From NCBI RefSeq assembly GCF_015163715.1, contig NZ_JADDUM010000039.1, positions 1 to 42,882 on the forward strand: 42,882 nucleotides of DNA, given 5' to 3'. Under the pieces are notes generated by a model. The model did not search any database, was not told where the DNA came from, and worked only from the letters and a program-made list of their open reading frames with translations. The DNA is from Pseudomonas cyclaminis. Its GTDB lineage: Bacteria > Pseudomonadota > Gammaproteobacteria > Pseudomonadales > Pseudomonadaceae. Shown piece after piece: positions 8,443-17,247 of this stretch. Numbering within the stretch: the first letter of the stretch is position 1; the number at the start of each line of letters is the position of its first letter. A program made the position numbers and the translations under genes.

Positions 8443-9867
8443 TCAGGCCAACTGCGCAGTGGTAGTGGCTTCGACTGGCTGCGGCGAACGCACGGTGCGC
8501 CAGGTGTTGTAAGCCATCAGGAACATGCCGCTGAGGAACACCGCACCGCCCACCAACCGCACGATGAAGCCCGGGTGACTGGCCACCAGGGTTTCGACGA
8601 AGGAGTAGGTCAAGGTGCCGTCTTCGTTGATCGCACGCCACATCAGGCCCTGGGCGATGCCGTTGACCCACATCGAGGCGATGTAGAGCACGGTGCCGAT
8701 GGTGGCCAGCCAGAAGTGCGCGTTGATCAGGCCGAGGCTGTACATCTGCTCGCGACCGAAGATTTTCGGGATCATGTGGTACAGCGCGCCGATGGAAATC
8801 ATCGCCACCCAACCGAGAGCGCCGGCATGTACGTGGCCGATGGTCCAGTCGGTGTAGTGGGAGAGGGCGTTGACGGTCTTGATCGCCATCATCGGGCCTT
8901 CGAAGGTCGACATGCCGTAGAACGCCAGGGAGACCACGAGAAAACGCAGGATCGGGTCGCTGCGCAGCTTATGCCAGGCGCCCGACAGGGTCATCATGCC
9001 GTTGATCATGCCGCCCCAGCTCGGTGCCAGCAGCACCAGCGACATCACCATGCCCAGGGACTGTGCCCAGTCCGGCAGCGCGGTGTAGTGCAAGTGGTGC
9101 GGGCCGGCCCAGATGTACAGGGTGATCAGTGCCCAGAAGTGCACGATGGACAGGCGGTACGAATACACCGGACGCTCGGCCTGCTTGGGCACGAAGTAGT
9201 ACATCATCCCCAAGAAGCCTGCGGTGAGGAAAAAGCCTACCGCGTTGTGCCCATACCACCACTGCACCATGGCATCCGTCGCACCGCCGTAGAGGCTGTA
9301 GGACTTGGTCAGGCTGACCGGGATTTCCAGGTTGTTGACGATATGCAGTATCGCCACGGTGATGATGAACGCACCGAAGAACCAGTTACCGACGTAGATG
9401 TGCTTGGTGTTGCGCTTCATCACCGTGCCGAAGAACACGATGGCGTAGGCCACCCAGACAATGGTGATCAGGATGTCGATCGGCCATTCCAGCTCGGCGT
9501 ATTCCTTGGAGCTGGTGTAGCCCAGCGGCAGGGTGATCGCGGCCAGCAGGATGACCAGTTGCCAGCCCCAGAAGCAGAACGCGGCGATTTTCGGCGCGAA
9601 CAGTTGGGTCTGGCAGGTGCGTTGCACCGAATAGAACGAGCTGGCAAACAAGGCGCAGCCGCCAAAGGCGAAGATCACCGCGTTGGTATGCAATGGGCGC
9701 AAACGGCCAAAGCTGGTCCAGGGCAAATCGAAGTTGAGCGCGGGCCAAACCAATTGGGCGGCGAGAAAAACCCCGAGCCCCATGCCGACGATGCCCCACA
9801 CCACCGTCATAATGGCGAATTGGCGGACCACCTTGTAGTTATAGGCGGTACTTAAAGTAGTGTTCAT
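8443..9867 (-). CDS. ccoN2: cbb3 cytochrome c oxidase catalytic subunit CcoN2
   Basis: This 474-aa heme-copper oxidase subunit has the same histidine motifs as CcoN1 ([25 protein letters not shown]). The central third is almost identical in DNA to ccoN1, while the N-terminal third is more diverged. I chose ATG at 9867 ([12 protein letters not shown]) with a GGGGA ribosome site; the longer frame to 9963 reads through the promoter. The best ANR box in the window lies 105 bases upstream. In P. aeruginosa the second operon is the low-oxygen, ANR-induced one, and the site quality here agrees. Confidence 0.97.
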
Positions 9868-9946
9868 GGTTCCCCATCCACGGTTCAACCCAAGCAAGTG
9901 CGGCACTTGGGCTGGAGTTATAGGCAGACTAAATAGCGAGGCAAGC

Positions 9947-10639
9947 ATGGGCAAAGAGCACAAGGCCAGTATTGACGGGGATCAATGGGCGCAGTGTGTG
10001 CGGGAGCGCGGCTGGTTGTGGGATGGGGCGAAAGGGTCTATCGCGCGTACGCCGGTGACGCTGATCTTGGCCCACGGCGCCGGCGCGCCGATGGACTCAT
10101 CCTTCATGAACGATATGGCTGCACGCCTTGCCGGGCATGGCGTCAACGTGTTGCGCTTCGAGTTTCCCTACATGGCTCAACGCCGGTTGGACGGCGGCAA
10201 ACGCCCACCGAACCCGGCGCCGAAACTGCTGGAAGCCTGGCGCGAGGTGTATGCCGAGGTGCGACGTCATGTCGCTGGGAAACTGGCCATTGGCGGCAAG
10301 TCCATGGGCGGGCGCATGGCCAGTTTGTTGGCCGATGAACTGGGCGCAGAAGGGCTGGTGTGCCTGGGCTATCCGTTCTATGCCGTGGGCAAACCGGAAA
10401 AACCACGGGTCGAGCATTTGGCGGGGTTGAAAACGCCGACGCTGATCGTGCAGGGGGAGCGCGATGCATTGGGCAATCGGGCGGCGGTGGAGGGGTATGT
10501 GCTGTCACCGAGCATCGAGGTGATGTGGCTGGTGGCGGGGGATCATGACTTGAAGCCGTTGAAGGCGTCGGGGTTCAGTCATGAGCAGCATTTGGAGGCT
10601 GCTGCGGTGGCAGTGGCTGGGTTTTTGGGTGGGCTTTAG
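9947..10639 (+). CDS. Alpha/beta hydrolase, KANL3/Tex30-like
   Basis: This 230-aa alpha/beta hydrolase fold has the likely triad S119 (GGKSMGGR), D173 (GERD) and H200 (AGDHD), and the oxyanion-side segment [11 protein letters not shown]. Proteins of this family are poorly characterised in bacteria, and the substrate cannot be assigned. I chose ATG at 9947 because GAGG lies five bases upstream; the frame is open back to 9860 but that part overlaps the ccoN2 leader. It is divergent from ccoN2 and convergent with aer, with a REPIN between the two stops. The ANR box for ccoN2 lies inside its first 40 bases. Confidence 0.85.
   Translation: MGKEHKASIDGDQWAQCVRERGWLWDGAKGSIARTPVTLILAHGAGAPMDSSFMNDMAARLAGHGVNVLRFEFPYMAQRRLDGGKRPPNPAPKLLEAWREVYAEVRRHVAGKLAIGGKSMGGRMASLLADELGAEGLVCLGYPFYAVGKPEKPRVEHLAGLKTPTLIVQGERDALGNRAAVEGYVLSPSIEVMWLVAGDHDLKPLKASGFSHEQHLEAAAVAVAGFLGGL
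9972..9985 (-). promoter_or_regulatory. ANR/FNR box for ccoN2
   Basis: The site reads TTGAC-GGGG-ATCAA on the plus strand, a nine-of-ten match to TTGAT-N4-ATCAA. It is 105 bases upstream of the ccoN2 start, a normal distance for an activating site. It falls within codons 9-13 of the divergent hydrolase gene, so it is both coding and regulatory. Confidence 0.7.
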
Positions 10640-10643
10640 GGCC

Positions 10644-10730
10644 CTATCGGGGGCAAGCCCCCTCCCACATTTTGACCAGATTCCAAAGTTGGAACTCGGT
10701 CGAATGTGGGAGGGGGCTTGCCCCCGATAG
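10644..10730. repeat. Complete REPIN with perfect arms
   Basis: Positions 10644-10671 and 10703-10730 are perfect inverted copies of 28 bases, each carrying the GGGGGC-TT-GCCCCC REP hairpin, around a 31-base loop. The element fills the gap between the convergent stops of the hydrolase (10639) and aer (10736). It could act as a bidirectional terminator or mRNA stabiliser. Such elements are thought to be mobilised by RAYT transposases, none of which is in this window. Confidence 0.93.
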
Positions 10731-10735
10731 CGGTA

Positions 10736-12301
10736 TCAGCGGTTAAACCGCTCCACCAGCGAGTACTGGGTATTGGCCGTATGCGTCAGCTCTTCACTCA
10801 ACTGCGCCGAGTTCAGCGCCTGCTCCGACGTCTGGTCCGCCAACAACGCAATCGTACTGATATTGCGGCTGATCTCTTCAGCCACCGAACTTTGCTCTTC
10901 AGTCGCTGCTGCAATCTGCGTAGTCATGTCAGTGATGTGCGCCACCGCTTCGCTGATTCCCACCAACGCCTGATCCGCTTCCATCACCCGCGCCACACCT
11001 TCTTCAGCCTGGCGATGCCCGGCGTCCATGGTTTGCACGGCGGCGGCGGCAGTTTGTTGCAGCTTGGCGATCAGGGCATGGATCTGCCCGGTCGACTCGG
11101 CGGTACGCTGCGCCAACTGGCGCACTTCGTCGGCCACCACGGCAAACCCTCGGCCCATCTCGCCGGCACGCGCCGCTTCGATGGCGGCGTTCAACGCCAA
11201 CAGGTTGGTCTGGTCGGCAATGCCTTTGATCACGTCGACAACGCCGCCGATCTCGTCGCTGTCCTTGGCCAGCTGGGTGACGGTCACGCCCGTTTCGCCC
11301 ACGGCAACCGACAGGCGCTGAATCGCCTCGCGGGTTTCCCCGGCGATGTCGCGGCCGCGACCGGTCAGGCGATTGGCTTCCTGGGTGGCGTCAGCCGTGC
11401 GCTGCACATGGCTGGCGACTTCCTGGGTGGTCGCCGCCATCTGATTGACCGCCGTGGCCACCTGTTCGGTTTCCACGCGCTGGCGTTCCAGGCCGCTGGA
11501 GCTGTTGTGCGCCAGGGTGTTGGACTGCGCCGCCTGGTCGTTCAGGTGCTCAGCCGTGTCCTGCAAGCGCGTAAGACAGGTCTTCAGACGTGCTTCCTGG
11601 CTGAGGATCGACATTTCCAGGCGCGCCTGGGCGCCACGGCTGTCGGTGTACATCTGCGCGATCAACGGGTCGGACGTGGTCTGCTCGGCCAAACGCAGCA
11701 GGCGCTTGAGGCCGCGCTGTTGCCAGCTCAGGCCCAGCAGGCCTAATGGCACCGACAACCCTGCCGCCAGGGCAAAGCCCCAGTGGGAATTGAGCGACGC
11801 ACCGATCATGAAACTCAACTGGCTGACCAGGATAAACGGCAGCCAGTCCTGCAACACCGGCAGCCATTTGTCCCGCTGGGGAATGGCCGACTTGCCCTGG
11901 TTGATGCGTTGGTAGAGCGCTTCGGCCCGGCGGATCTGCTCGGCGGTGGGCTTGATGCGCACCGATTCGTAGCCGACCACCTGGTTGCCTTCGAAGACCG
12001 GCGTCACATAGGCGTTAACCCAGTAGTGATCGCCCGTCTTGCAGCGGTTCTTAACGATGCCCATCCATGGCAAGCCTTGTTTGAGCGTGGTCCACATATG
12101 CCCGAACACCGCCGCCGGCACATCCGGGTGACGCACCAGGTTGTGCGGTGCGCGCAGCAGTTCTTCACGGGTGAACCCACTGATCTCGACGAAAGCGTCG
12201 TTGCAGTAGGTGATCACGCCTTTGGCATCTGTGGTTGAGATCAACCGTTGCTGAGCGGGGAAGGTACGTTCGCGCTGGGTAACGGGTTGGTTATTACGCA
12301 T
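10736..12301 (-). CDS. aer: Aerotaxis receptor Aer
   Basis: This 521-aa protein is the size of P. aeruginosa Aer. An N-terminal PAS domain (about 10-125, with [12 protein letters not shown] and [13 protein letters not shown]) is expected to bind FAD and sense redox state. A central hydrophobic stretch (about 152-193) anchors it, and the C-terminal half is a methyl-accepting signalling domain with the conserved hairpin tip [18 protein letters not shown]. It signals to CheA/CheW for movement toward oxygen or energy-rich conditions. A FliA-type promoter lies upstream. Its position beside the cbb3 operons is as in P. aeruginosa. Confidence 0.95.
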   Translation of the reverse strand: MRNNQPVTQRERTFPAQQRLISTTDAKGVITYCNDAFVEISGFTREELLRAPHNLVRHPDVPAAVFGHMWTTLKQGLPWMGIVKNRCKTGDHYWVNAYVTPVFEGNQVVGYESVRIKPTAEQIRRAEALYQRINQGKSAIPQRDKWLPVLQDWLPFILVSQLSFMIGASLNSHWGFALAAGLSVPLGLLGLSWQQRGLKRLLRLAEQTTSDPLIAQMYTDSRGAQARLEMSILSQEARLKTCLTRLQDTAEHLNDQAAQSNTLAHNSSSGLERQRVETEQVATAVNQMAATTQEVASHVQRTADATQEANRLTGRGRDIAGETREAIQRLSVAVGETGVTVTQLAKDSDEIGGVVDVIKGIADQTNLLALNAAIEAARAGEMGRGFAVVADEVRQLAQRTAESTGQIHALIAKLQQTAAAAVQTMDAGHRQAEEGVARVMEADQALVGISEAVAHITDMTTQIAAATEEQSSVAEEISRNISTIALLADQTSEQALNSAQLSEELTHTANTQYSLVERFNR

Positions 12302-12330
12302 GGTTGTTCAATCCGCAAGGCTTTCAGGGG

Positions 12331-12357
12331 GTATCGGCACGCAGAGCGAAATATTGA
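12331..12357 (-). promoter_or_regulatory. FliA (sigma-28) type promoter of aer
   Basis: On the minus strand TCAATATT is followed by 11 bases and then GCCGATAC. The -10 matches GCCGATAA at seven of eight bases, the spacing is exactly 11, and the -35 matches TAAAGTTT at five of eight. It lies 30 bases before the aer ATG, fitting the flagellar/chemotaxis regulon. Confidence 0.6.
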
Positions 12358-12411
12358 AGATTATTCTTACAGAACGTGTGAAAAAGCCGCAGGTTCAAGG
12401 GCCGTGTTCGT

Positions 12412-13728
12412 CTAGCCCAACAGAGAGGCGGCCATCACTTCGGTGATGACCGGGAATCGGCAGGGTGAACTCATCCAGTCCAGGCGCAGAAAGGCCCAGC
12501 GCTTGATTTCTTGGTAGTGCTGCAGGATACGGCCAGGTGCTTTCATGCGTCGCGGGGTGCTCAGCACATCCAGCGCCATGTGGTGCTGGATCAGGCTGCG
12601 GGAATAGTTTTCCTTGAACGCGGTCCGGTTGACGGTCGACAGGCTCAATCGGTCCAAGGCCTGCAACGCGCCGTCGATATCCCCGGGTTCAAACACGCAG
12701 GCATTGGTGATCTTGGCGGTGGTGAACTGCTTGGCGTAACCGGCCAGCCCGGCCAGGATCGGCTTGCCGGTGGCAGCGTACTCGAACAGTTTGGAGGGCA
12801 ACACGCGCCGAAAGGACTTGAAGGTGTTGAGATGCAGAAAAAGGATATCGGCCTGCCGGTAATGCTCGATCAGGTTGGAGCGTTTGGTCGGGGCGATCAG
12901 CTCAACATTAGTAATGTTTTGCTGCGCCAGGGCGCTGCGCAGTTTGTCCGCGCTACCACCGTCACCGATGACATAGAACTGGGCCTTGCTCGCCAGCTTC
13001 TGCGCCAGCGCCGGCAGGATATGCTCAAGGCCCTGGCCTGCGCCTATGTTGCCCGCGTACAGGATTTTAAGGCGGCTCGCGTGGGGGGCGGGCACTTGCG
13101 GGCTGCCCAAGGGCGGCAGGAACAGGTCATCGACGCCATTGGTATACGTCGAAAATGCCAGGCCTGGGTAACGCTCGACAAAGTAGTCCTCGAAGCCCGG
13201 GGAAATCAGGTTGACCCGACTGGCCTGGTGGATCGTGAAGCGCTCCACCCAGGAGAAGAACAGGGTCACCATCCGACCAAACTTACCGGGGAAAAGCTCG
13301 GGCAAGGTATCGACGAAAATATCCCGGATATCCAGGTACAACGGGGTTTTACTCCTGAATGACAGGGCTGCGCCCAACGCGGCGGTCATCAGGCGTGATG
13401 AAGACGCGACAATCAGGTCGTACTCCTGACCCTTGACCGCGTTGTTCACACCACGGGCATAGGCGGTAAACGCCCTGACTTGATCGGCCATCCTGCTTTT
13501 GTGAAGGGGCAGGCGAATGCGCCGGATCGTCAAGCGTGGGCCCGCCTGAAAATCCTCGGCCTGGGTGTTGTACGAGTGGTAGCGGTTAGGCTGCGTCGTG
13601 AGCACATCGATGTGCACGTTGGCGCCACTGTGCGCCAGCAGTGCCTTGGCCAGCGCTTCGACGCGAAACGAGCCTGCCGCCAGGTCCGGCGGGTAGTAGA
13701 AGCTCAGGAGCAGGATGCGTCGGGTCAT
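12412..13728 (-). CDS. GT4-family glycosyltransferase, WbuB/WcaI-like
   Basis: This 438-aa GT-B fold transferase opens RILLLSFYYPPDLAAGSFR, the usual N-terminus of WbuB/WcaI-type GT4 enzymes. The nucleotide-sugar side shows YAGNIGAGQGLEHI, IGDGGSADKL and the SKLFEYAATGKPIL loop, whose glutamate is the conserved GT4 residue. It would add a sugar to a lipid-linked glycan on the cytoplasmic side; donor and acceptor cannot be read from sequence. ATG at 13728 was chosen because it overlaps the upstream TGA (ATGA); the longer frame has no ribosome site. It is the last gene of the glycan operon, and no clear terminator was seen after it. Confidence 0.88.
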   Translation of the reverse strand: MTRRILLLSFYYPPDLAAGSFRVEALAKALLAHSGANVHIDVLTTQPNRYHSYNTQAEDFQAGPRLTIRRIRLPLHKSRMADQVRAFTAYARGVNNAVKGQEYDLIVASSSRLMTAALGAALSFRSKTPLYLDIRDIFVDTLPELFPGKFGRMVTLFFSWVERFTIHQASRVNLISPGFEDYFVERYPGLAFSTYTNGVDDLFLPPLGSPQVPAPHASRLKILYAGNIGAGQGLEHILPALAQKLASKAQFYVIGDGGSADKLRSALAQQNITNVELIAPTKRSNLIEHYRQADILFLHLNTFKSFRRVLPSKLFEYAATGKPILAGLAGYAKQFTTAKITNACVFEPGDIDGALQALDRLSLSTVNRTAFKENYSRSLIQHHMALDVLSTPRRMKAPGRILQHYQEIKRWAFLRLDWMSSPCRFPVITEVMAASLLG

Positions 13729-14960
13729 TGGCGTGGGGCGCTGTGCCCGCGCTCCAGTACGGTTTGGTACAGGTTCAACAACTGATCTTCCTGCTGCTCC
13801 CAATTGAGCTGAGCGGAGGCCTGTGACGCGTTTTGCGCCAGCACCTTGCGCAGCTGCGGGTCGCTGGACAGTTGATTGAGTGCGGCACTCAAGGCGGCAT
13901 CGTCACGGTCGCGCACCAAGAGCCCTATACCGTATGCCCGCACAATGCGTCGAATCTCCGGCAGGTCGGTCGCCACCACGGGCAGGCCGGCAATCAGGTA
14001 TTCGAACAGCTTGTTGGAGTCGGTGGTGAAATGGTTCATGCAGGTATTTTCTATCGGTTGAACCCCGATGTCCGCTGATGCCGTATAGCTGGGCAAGTCG
14101 GCCAGGGAAACCGTCGGGATAAAGTGCACCTGTTCCGTCAGGCCCAGCGCCTGGCTGAGTTCGCTCAAGGGCTTGGCCAGGCGGCCGCCACCGACGAACA
14201 CAAAATAAGTCGCGGGCACCGTCGCGGCGATCCGAACCAGGCGTTCAAGGCCACGGCCCTGCTGCAACCCACCTTGATAGATCACCACCGGCCAGGCCTG
14301 GGTCAGTCCCAGTTCCTCGCGAATGCGCCCGGTGGCAGGGCTGACCGTGAAGCGCGGACGATTTTGCAGCACCACGGGACGCGGGATCCCGTAAGCGCGG
14401 GCAAAGAACTTGGCGCGGGCGTCGGTCGTGGTGATCGTGCCCTGTACCCTCGGCATCAACGTCCGTTCCACACGGGCCACCAGGCCACGGAAGCTGTTAT
14501 AGCCTTCACGGCTGGTGCTGATTTCATGGGCGTCATACACCACCTTCGCCCCGCATAACTTGGCCGCCAGCCAGGCCGTGGGCAAGGTATTGACGTCATG
14601 GGCATGCACCACCGTCGGCCGATGCCAGGCTATCCGCGCCAGCAGGCCGAGGTGGGTCCACAACCGCGCAACGATGCGCAGGACTTGTCGGGTGGGGCTG
14701 AGGCGGCCGATTGCACCGCTGGCCGAGGCCGCCGCTGCCGGCGTTGCTGTGCAGGCCTTGCGCAGCTTCCATAACGGGCTGCGCGCGACACGGACCACCT
14801 GAGTACCGTTTTCCAGTCGCTCTTTCTCCTGCGTGACGCCGGGTGTGTGCAAGGCAAAGACCGTCACGTGATGACCGGCGGACTGGAGCGTCTGGGCTTC
14901 CTTTAAAACACGTGCGTCGTTGCGGAATTCATTCCAGACGATCATGGCGATGCGGGTCAC
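13725..14960 (-). CDS. GT4-family glycosyltransferase
   Basis: This 411-aa GT-B protein has an N-terminal acceptor domain containing VVHAHDVNTLPTAWLAAKL and VVYDAHEI, and a C-terminal GT4 domain with VIYQGGLQQGRGL and NKLFEYLIAGLPVVATDLPE. The start is GTG, seven bases after the upstream stop with AGGA further back; ATG at codon 6 is the alternative. The end overlaps the next glycosyltransferase by four bases. Substrate is unknown. Neighbouring WecB and WecC suggest ManNAcA-containing glycan as the context. Confidence 0.88.
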   Translation of the reverse strand: MTRIAMIVWNEFRNDARVLKEAQTLQSAGHHVTVFALHTPGVTQEKERLENGTQVVRVARSPLWKLRKACTATPAAAASASGAIGRLSPTRQVLRIVARLWTHLGLLARIAWHRPTVVHAHDVNTLPTAWLAAKLCGAKVVYDAHEISTSREGYNSFRGLVARVERTLMPRVQGTITTTDARAKFFARAYGIPRPVVLQNRPRFTVSPATGRIREELGLTQAWPVVIYQGGLQQGRGLERLVRIAATVPATYFVFVGGGRLAKPLSELSQALGLTEQVHFIPTVSLADLPSYTASADIGVQPIENTCMNHFTTDSNKLFEYLIAGLPVVATDLPEIRRIVRAYGIGLLVRDRDDAALSAALNQLSSDPQLRKVLAQNASQASAQLNWEQQEDQLLNLYQTVLERGHSAPRQ

Positions 14961-14966
14961 TGGCGG

Positions 14967-16736
14967 TTATTCCTGTTCATGACTGGACGTTTTAAGAAGC
15001 TCAAGTTGCTCAAGCATGGTGGGTAGCAGGGCAATGGCGTCGCTGAAGTTCGAGCGGTAGCACAAGCGCTCAAAGGCGTAAGTGAATGCGCATAGCACGA
15101 TGGCGGCGGCGGGAACATTGGCCAGGGTTTGGCGCTTCAACCTGGCAGTCTCAATGGCATGTTTGAGTTTGGCGTGTTCCCCCACAGGCCAATTTGAACC
15201 GACGGGCTCTATTTTCCAGCTGGCCCAGTGACTGACGTGTGTGGTCCCCGTGTCGTCAATGAGCAGCGTGTCTGACGTGGTGTCTTGAGAAATGATTTGC
15301 CTCGGCAAGGCAGCCAGCACGTCAATCAGAACGTCGTAGTGCTCACTGAACCGTTCAATATCAGGCACCTGTTCCGGTGTGGAAATAATATGAAGGTTCT
15401 TGATGACGTCGCGGGAAAGTCTTTGTTCGAGGTATTGATGGGAACGACTGAAACGCATGACCAGCGATTCCGCTGGCTCAATGCACAGCAGTTGTTCGTT
15501 GATGGAGACAACGCCGTTACCGATTTCTCGATGCAACAGCTTTCGATAGTTATCAAAGTTGAAGACGTGACAGTCCAGGTTTTGCACCTTGGTTCTTCCG
15601 ACGAACTGCGGGGCCGGGGCGTCCGGGGTGTTTTTCAACAGCGTATGTTCTTGCTCGGCCAGTGACTTGCTGTTCTCTCCGAATAATTTGAACAGGTATT
15701 TTTCGGGTTGGGCACTGTGTGTCGACGCAAATTCTGCTTCAAAAGAGTAGATGTCCGCGCGACCCAACTGATGCCAGCGGGTGGAGACCAGCGTGAGGTC
15801 CGCAGACGTGACACAGCTGATTGCGGTCGCCATCCAGAGGTCGCGCTGGGTCTTGTCGAGCAGTGCCGTCATGTTGTCGGCGTAGGTGCCGTTATCCACT
15901 ATGAGTTGCTGGTTGTGGAAGAACAAAGCGTTGATCTGGCGGTGCTGAGAGCGCAGCGCAATGATGTCCTGCAGCAGGATGTTGAAGCGGGACATGCCTT
16001 GTCTGATCAACAGGAGCGAGATCAAGGCCGGGAAGATCTTGGGCGGCGACAGGTACAGGAAATCAACGATCATGCAGGCGAAAATGAATAGAAAACCGAC
16101 TGAGCACAGCGCATTCAAGGTGACCGCGTGATGCTGGTCAAGCAGCCGCCTGATCGAGGTTTTGTTGTTGTAGAGATTGACGAGGCCCAAGTATGCCAAT
16201 GTGCAGTAGATAAGGGTGGCAAAGAAAAGCAGCGGGTAGATATAGAGCAATATGGCGAGTGAAGCTGCGGCGAAAGTGCCCGCCGACAGGCCACGGGTAA
16301 AGCGTGCGTAAGCCTGGGAAGCCACCTGCTGCTGATTTTCAAACAGGGTGAGTTTTCCACTGTTTTTAAGCAGCGTTTGCGCGCCTTTCTTCGCGTGGTG
16401 GGAAATGATGAATTCGCAGGTCAGATAGAGCAGGTAGCAGATCAGCGCGAGCAGGCTGAGCCCAACGATAAGGTGGGTTTTTTGCAGGCTTTTCAGGTAC
16501 AGCGGATAGTATTTTGGAACGGTGTCCGACCCGAGTAGGATCAGCACTTTTATCGGCAGGAAGAATGTAAGAACCAGCAATATCTGTGCGAACAGGTTCG
16601 CCGCAAGCACGGTGAGGGTCGCCGCAGGTGTGACGGCGTAGAACTTGCGACCCAACGAGTAATACCACCCGAAAGTAGATTTAATGCTTCTCTGAAGTCT
16701 AATCATCGTAGGTTGAATGGGGACGTCATAAGCCAA
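14967..16736 (-). CDS. Polytopic membrane protein with kinase-like C-terminal domain
   Basis: This 589-aa protein is not recognised as a whole. Residues 38-250 contain about six hydrophobic helices laid out like the membrane domain of a type I ABC exporter, including a linker resembling the usual helix-6 exit (RQGMSRFNILLQDIIALRSQ). No Walker A or B follows. Instead residues 330-520 resemble an APH/kinase-like fold: a lysine in YLFKLFGE (K350), a glutamate in EQEHTLL, and IISQDTTSDTLLIDD where a catalytic loop would be, with D485 kept but the metal-binding Asn and second Asp replaced. The fold assignment is inference. The start is TTG because AAAGG lies five bases upstream; ATG at 16706 has no ribosome site. 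Confidence 0.7.
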   Translation of the reverse strand: MAYDVPIQPTMIRLQRSIKSTFGWYYSLGRKFYAVTPAATLTVLAANLFAQILLVLTFFLPIKVLILLGSDTVPKYYPLYLKSLQKTHLIVGLSLLALICYLLYLTCEFIISHHAKKGAQTLLKNSGKLTLFENQQQVASQAYARFTRGLSAGTFAAASLAILLYIYPLLFFATLIYCTLAYLGLVNLYNNKTSIRRLLDQHHAVTLNALCSVGFLFIFACMIVDFLYLSPPKIFPALISLLLIRQGMSRFNILLQDIIALRSQHRQINALFFHNQQLIVDNGTYADNMTALLDKTQRDLWMATAISCVTSADLTLVSTRWHQLGRADIYSFEAEFASTHSAQPEKYLFKLFGENSKSLAEQEHTLLKNTPDAPAPQFVGRTKVQNLDCHVFNFDNYRKLLHREIGNGVVSINEQLLCIEPAESLVMRFSRSHQYLEQRLSRDVIKNLHIISTPEQVPDIERFSEHYDVLIDVLAALPRQIISQDTTSDTLLIDDTGTTHVSHWASWKIEPVGSNWPVGEHAKLKHAIETARLKRQTLANVPAAAIVLCAFTYAFERLCYRSNFSDAIALLPTMLEQLELLKTSSHEQE

Positions 16737-16761
16737 TATTACCTTTGTGCTCGATCTGCAG

Positions 16762-16777
16762 GAGCCCCGCGGGGCTC
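16762..16777. other. Perfect 16-base GC palindrome between lipoprotein and membrane genes
   Basis: GAGCCCCGCGGGGCTC lies in the 61-base gap between two operon genes. No T tract follows on either strand, so it is more likely an mRNA processing or stabilising hairpin than a full terminator. Confidence 0.6.
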
Positions 16778-16797
16778 ACTGCTTCTACCGGTATTCT

Positions 16798-17217
16798 TCA
16801 GATTGACTGCCAATACAGTGAGAGCTGGCTGGTTTGACCGGCGGCGGTCGTTTGTTCCTGATAGATGCTGCCTACGACCGGGAGGCCAGGTTTGTAGTAA
16901 TGAACCTTGAACGCCTTATCACTGTTTTCAATGACTTTTCGGGTGTAGCCCAACTTTGAGAATTTATGGAAAACAGTGTTCTCGGCAACTTTAGCCCCCG
17001 AATCGAACTTGATTTCGTGCAACTTCAACGCGCCCTTTGCATTGGGCTTGGCAAGCGTTTTGACCAATTCGCCGCTGAGGGAAATTTTTTCGCCATCACT
17101 CAGCGTCAGTGTGTTGTTGCTCGCAGCGTTCGTGGCGCTCTGTGAAGTTGAAGTATCTTCGTTTCCGCAACCCGCCAAGCTGAGCAAGGCAGTAAGAATG
17201 ATGGCAATTTTTTTCAT
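16798..17217 (-). CDS. Small lipoprotein of the glycan operon
   Basis: This 139-aa protein has a lipoprotein signal: MKKIAIILTALLSLAGCG, with lipobox LAGC and Cys17 as the lipidation site. A low-complexity Ser/Thr/Asn linker follows (about 20-36) and then a roughly 100-residue domain I do not recognise. Residue 18 is Gly, not Asp, so no inner-membrane retention signal is obvious and outer-membrane sorting is possible. It is 30 bases after the preceding glycosyltransferase gene and 61 before the polytopic protein, in the same orientation, suggesting a role in export or anchoring of the glycan. Confidence 0.8.
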   Translation of the reverse strand: MKKIAIILTALLSLAGCGNEDTSTSQSATNAASNNTLTLSDGEKISLSGELVKTLAKPNAKGALKLHEIKFDSGAKVAENTVFHKFSKLGYTRKVIENSDKAFKVHYYKPGLPVVGSIYQEQTTAAGQTSQLSLYWQSI

Positions 17218-17247
17218 GTTGAATGCTCAGTGTAAATGGGGGCTTTA

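Noticed and set aside
16703..16729. Eight-codon leader ORF whose stop overlaps an ATG of the polytopic protein
   Set aside because: The ribosome site is too far from its ATG; the TTG start at 16736 explains the AAAGG better.
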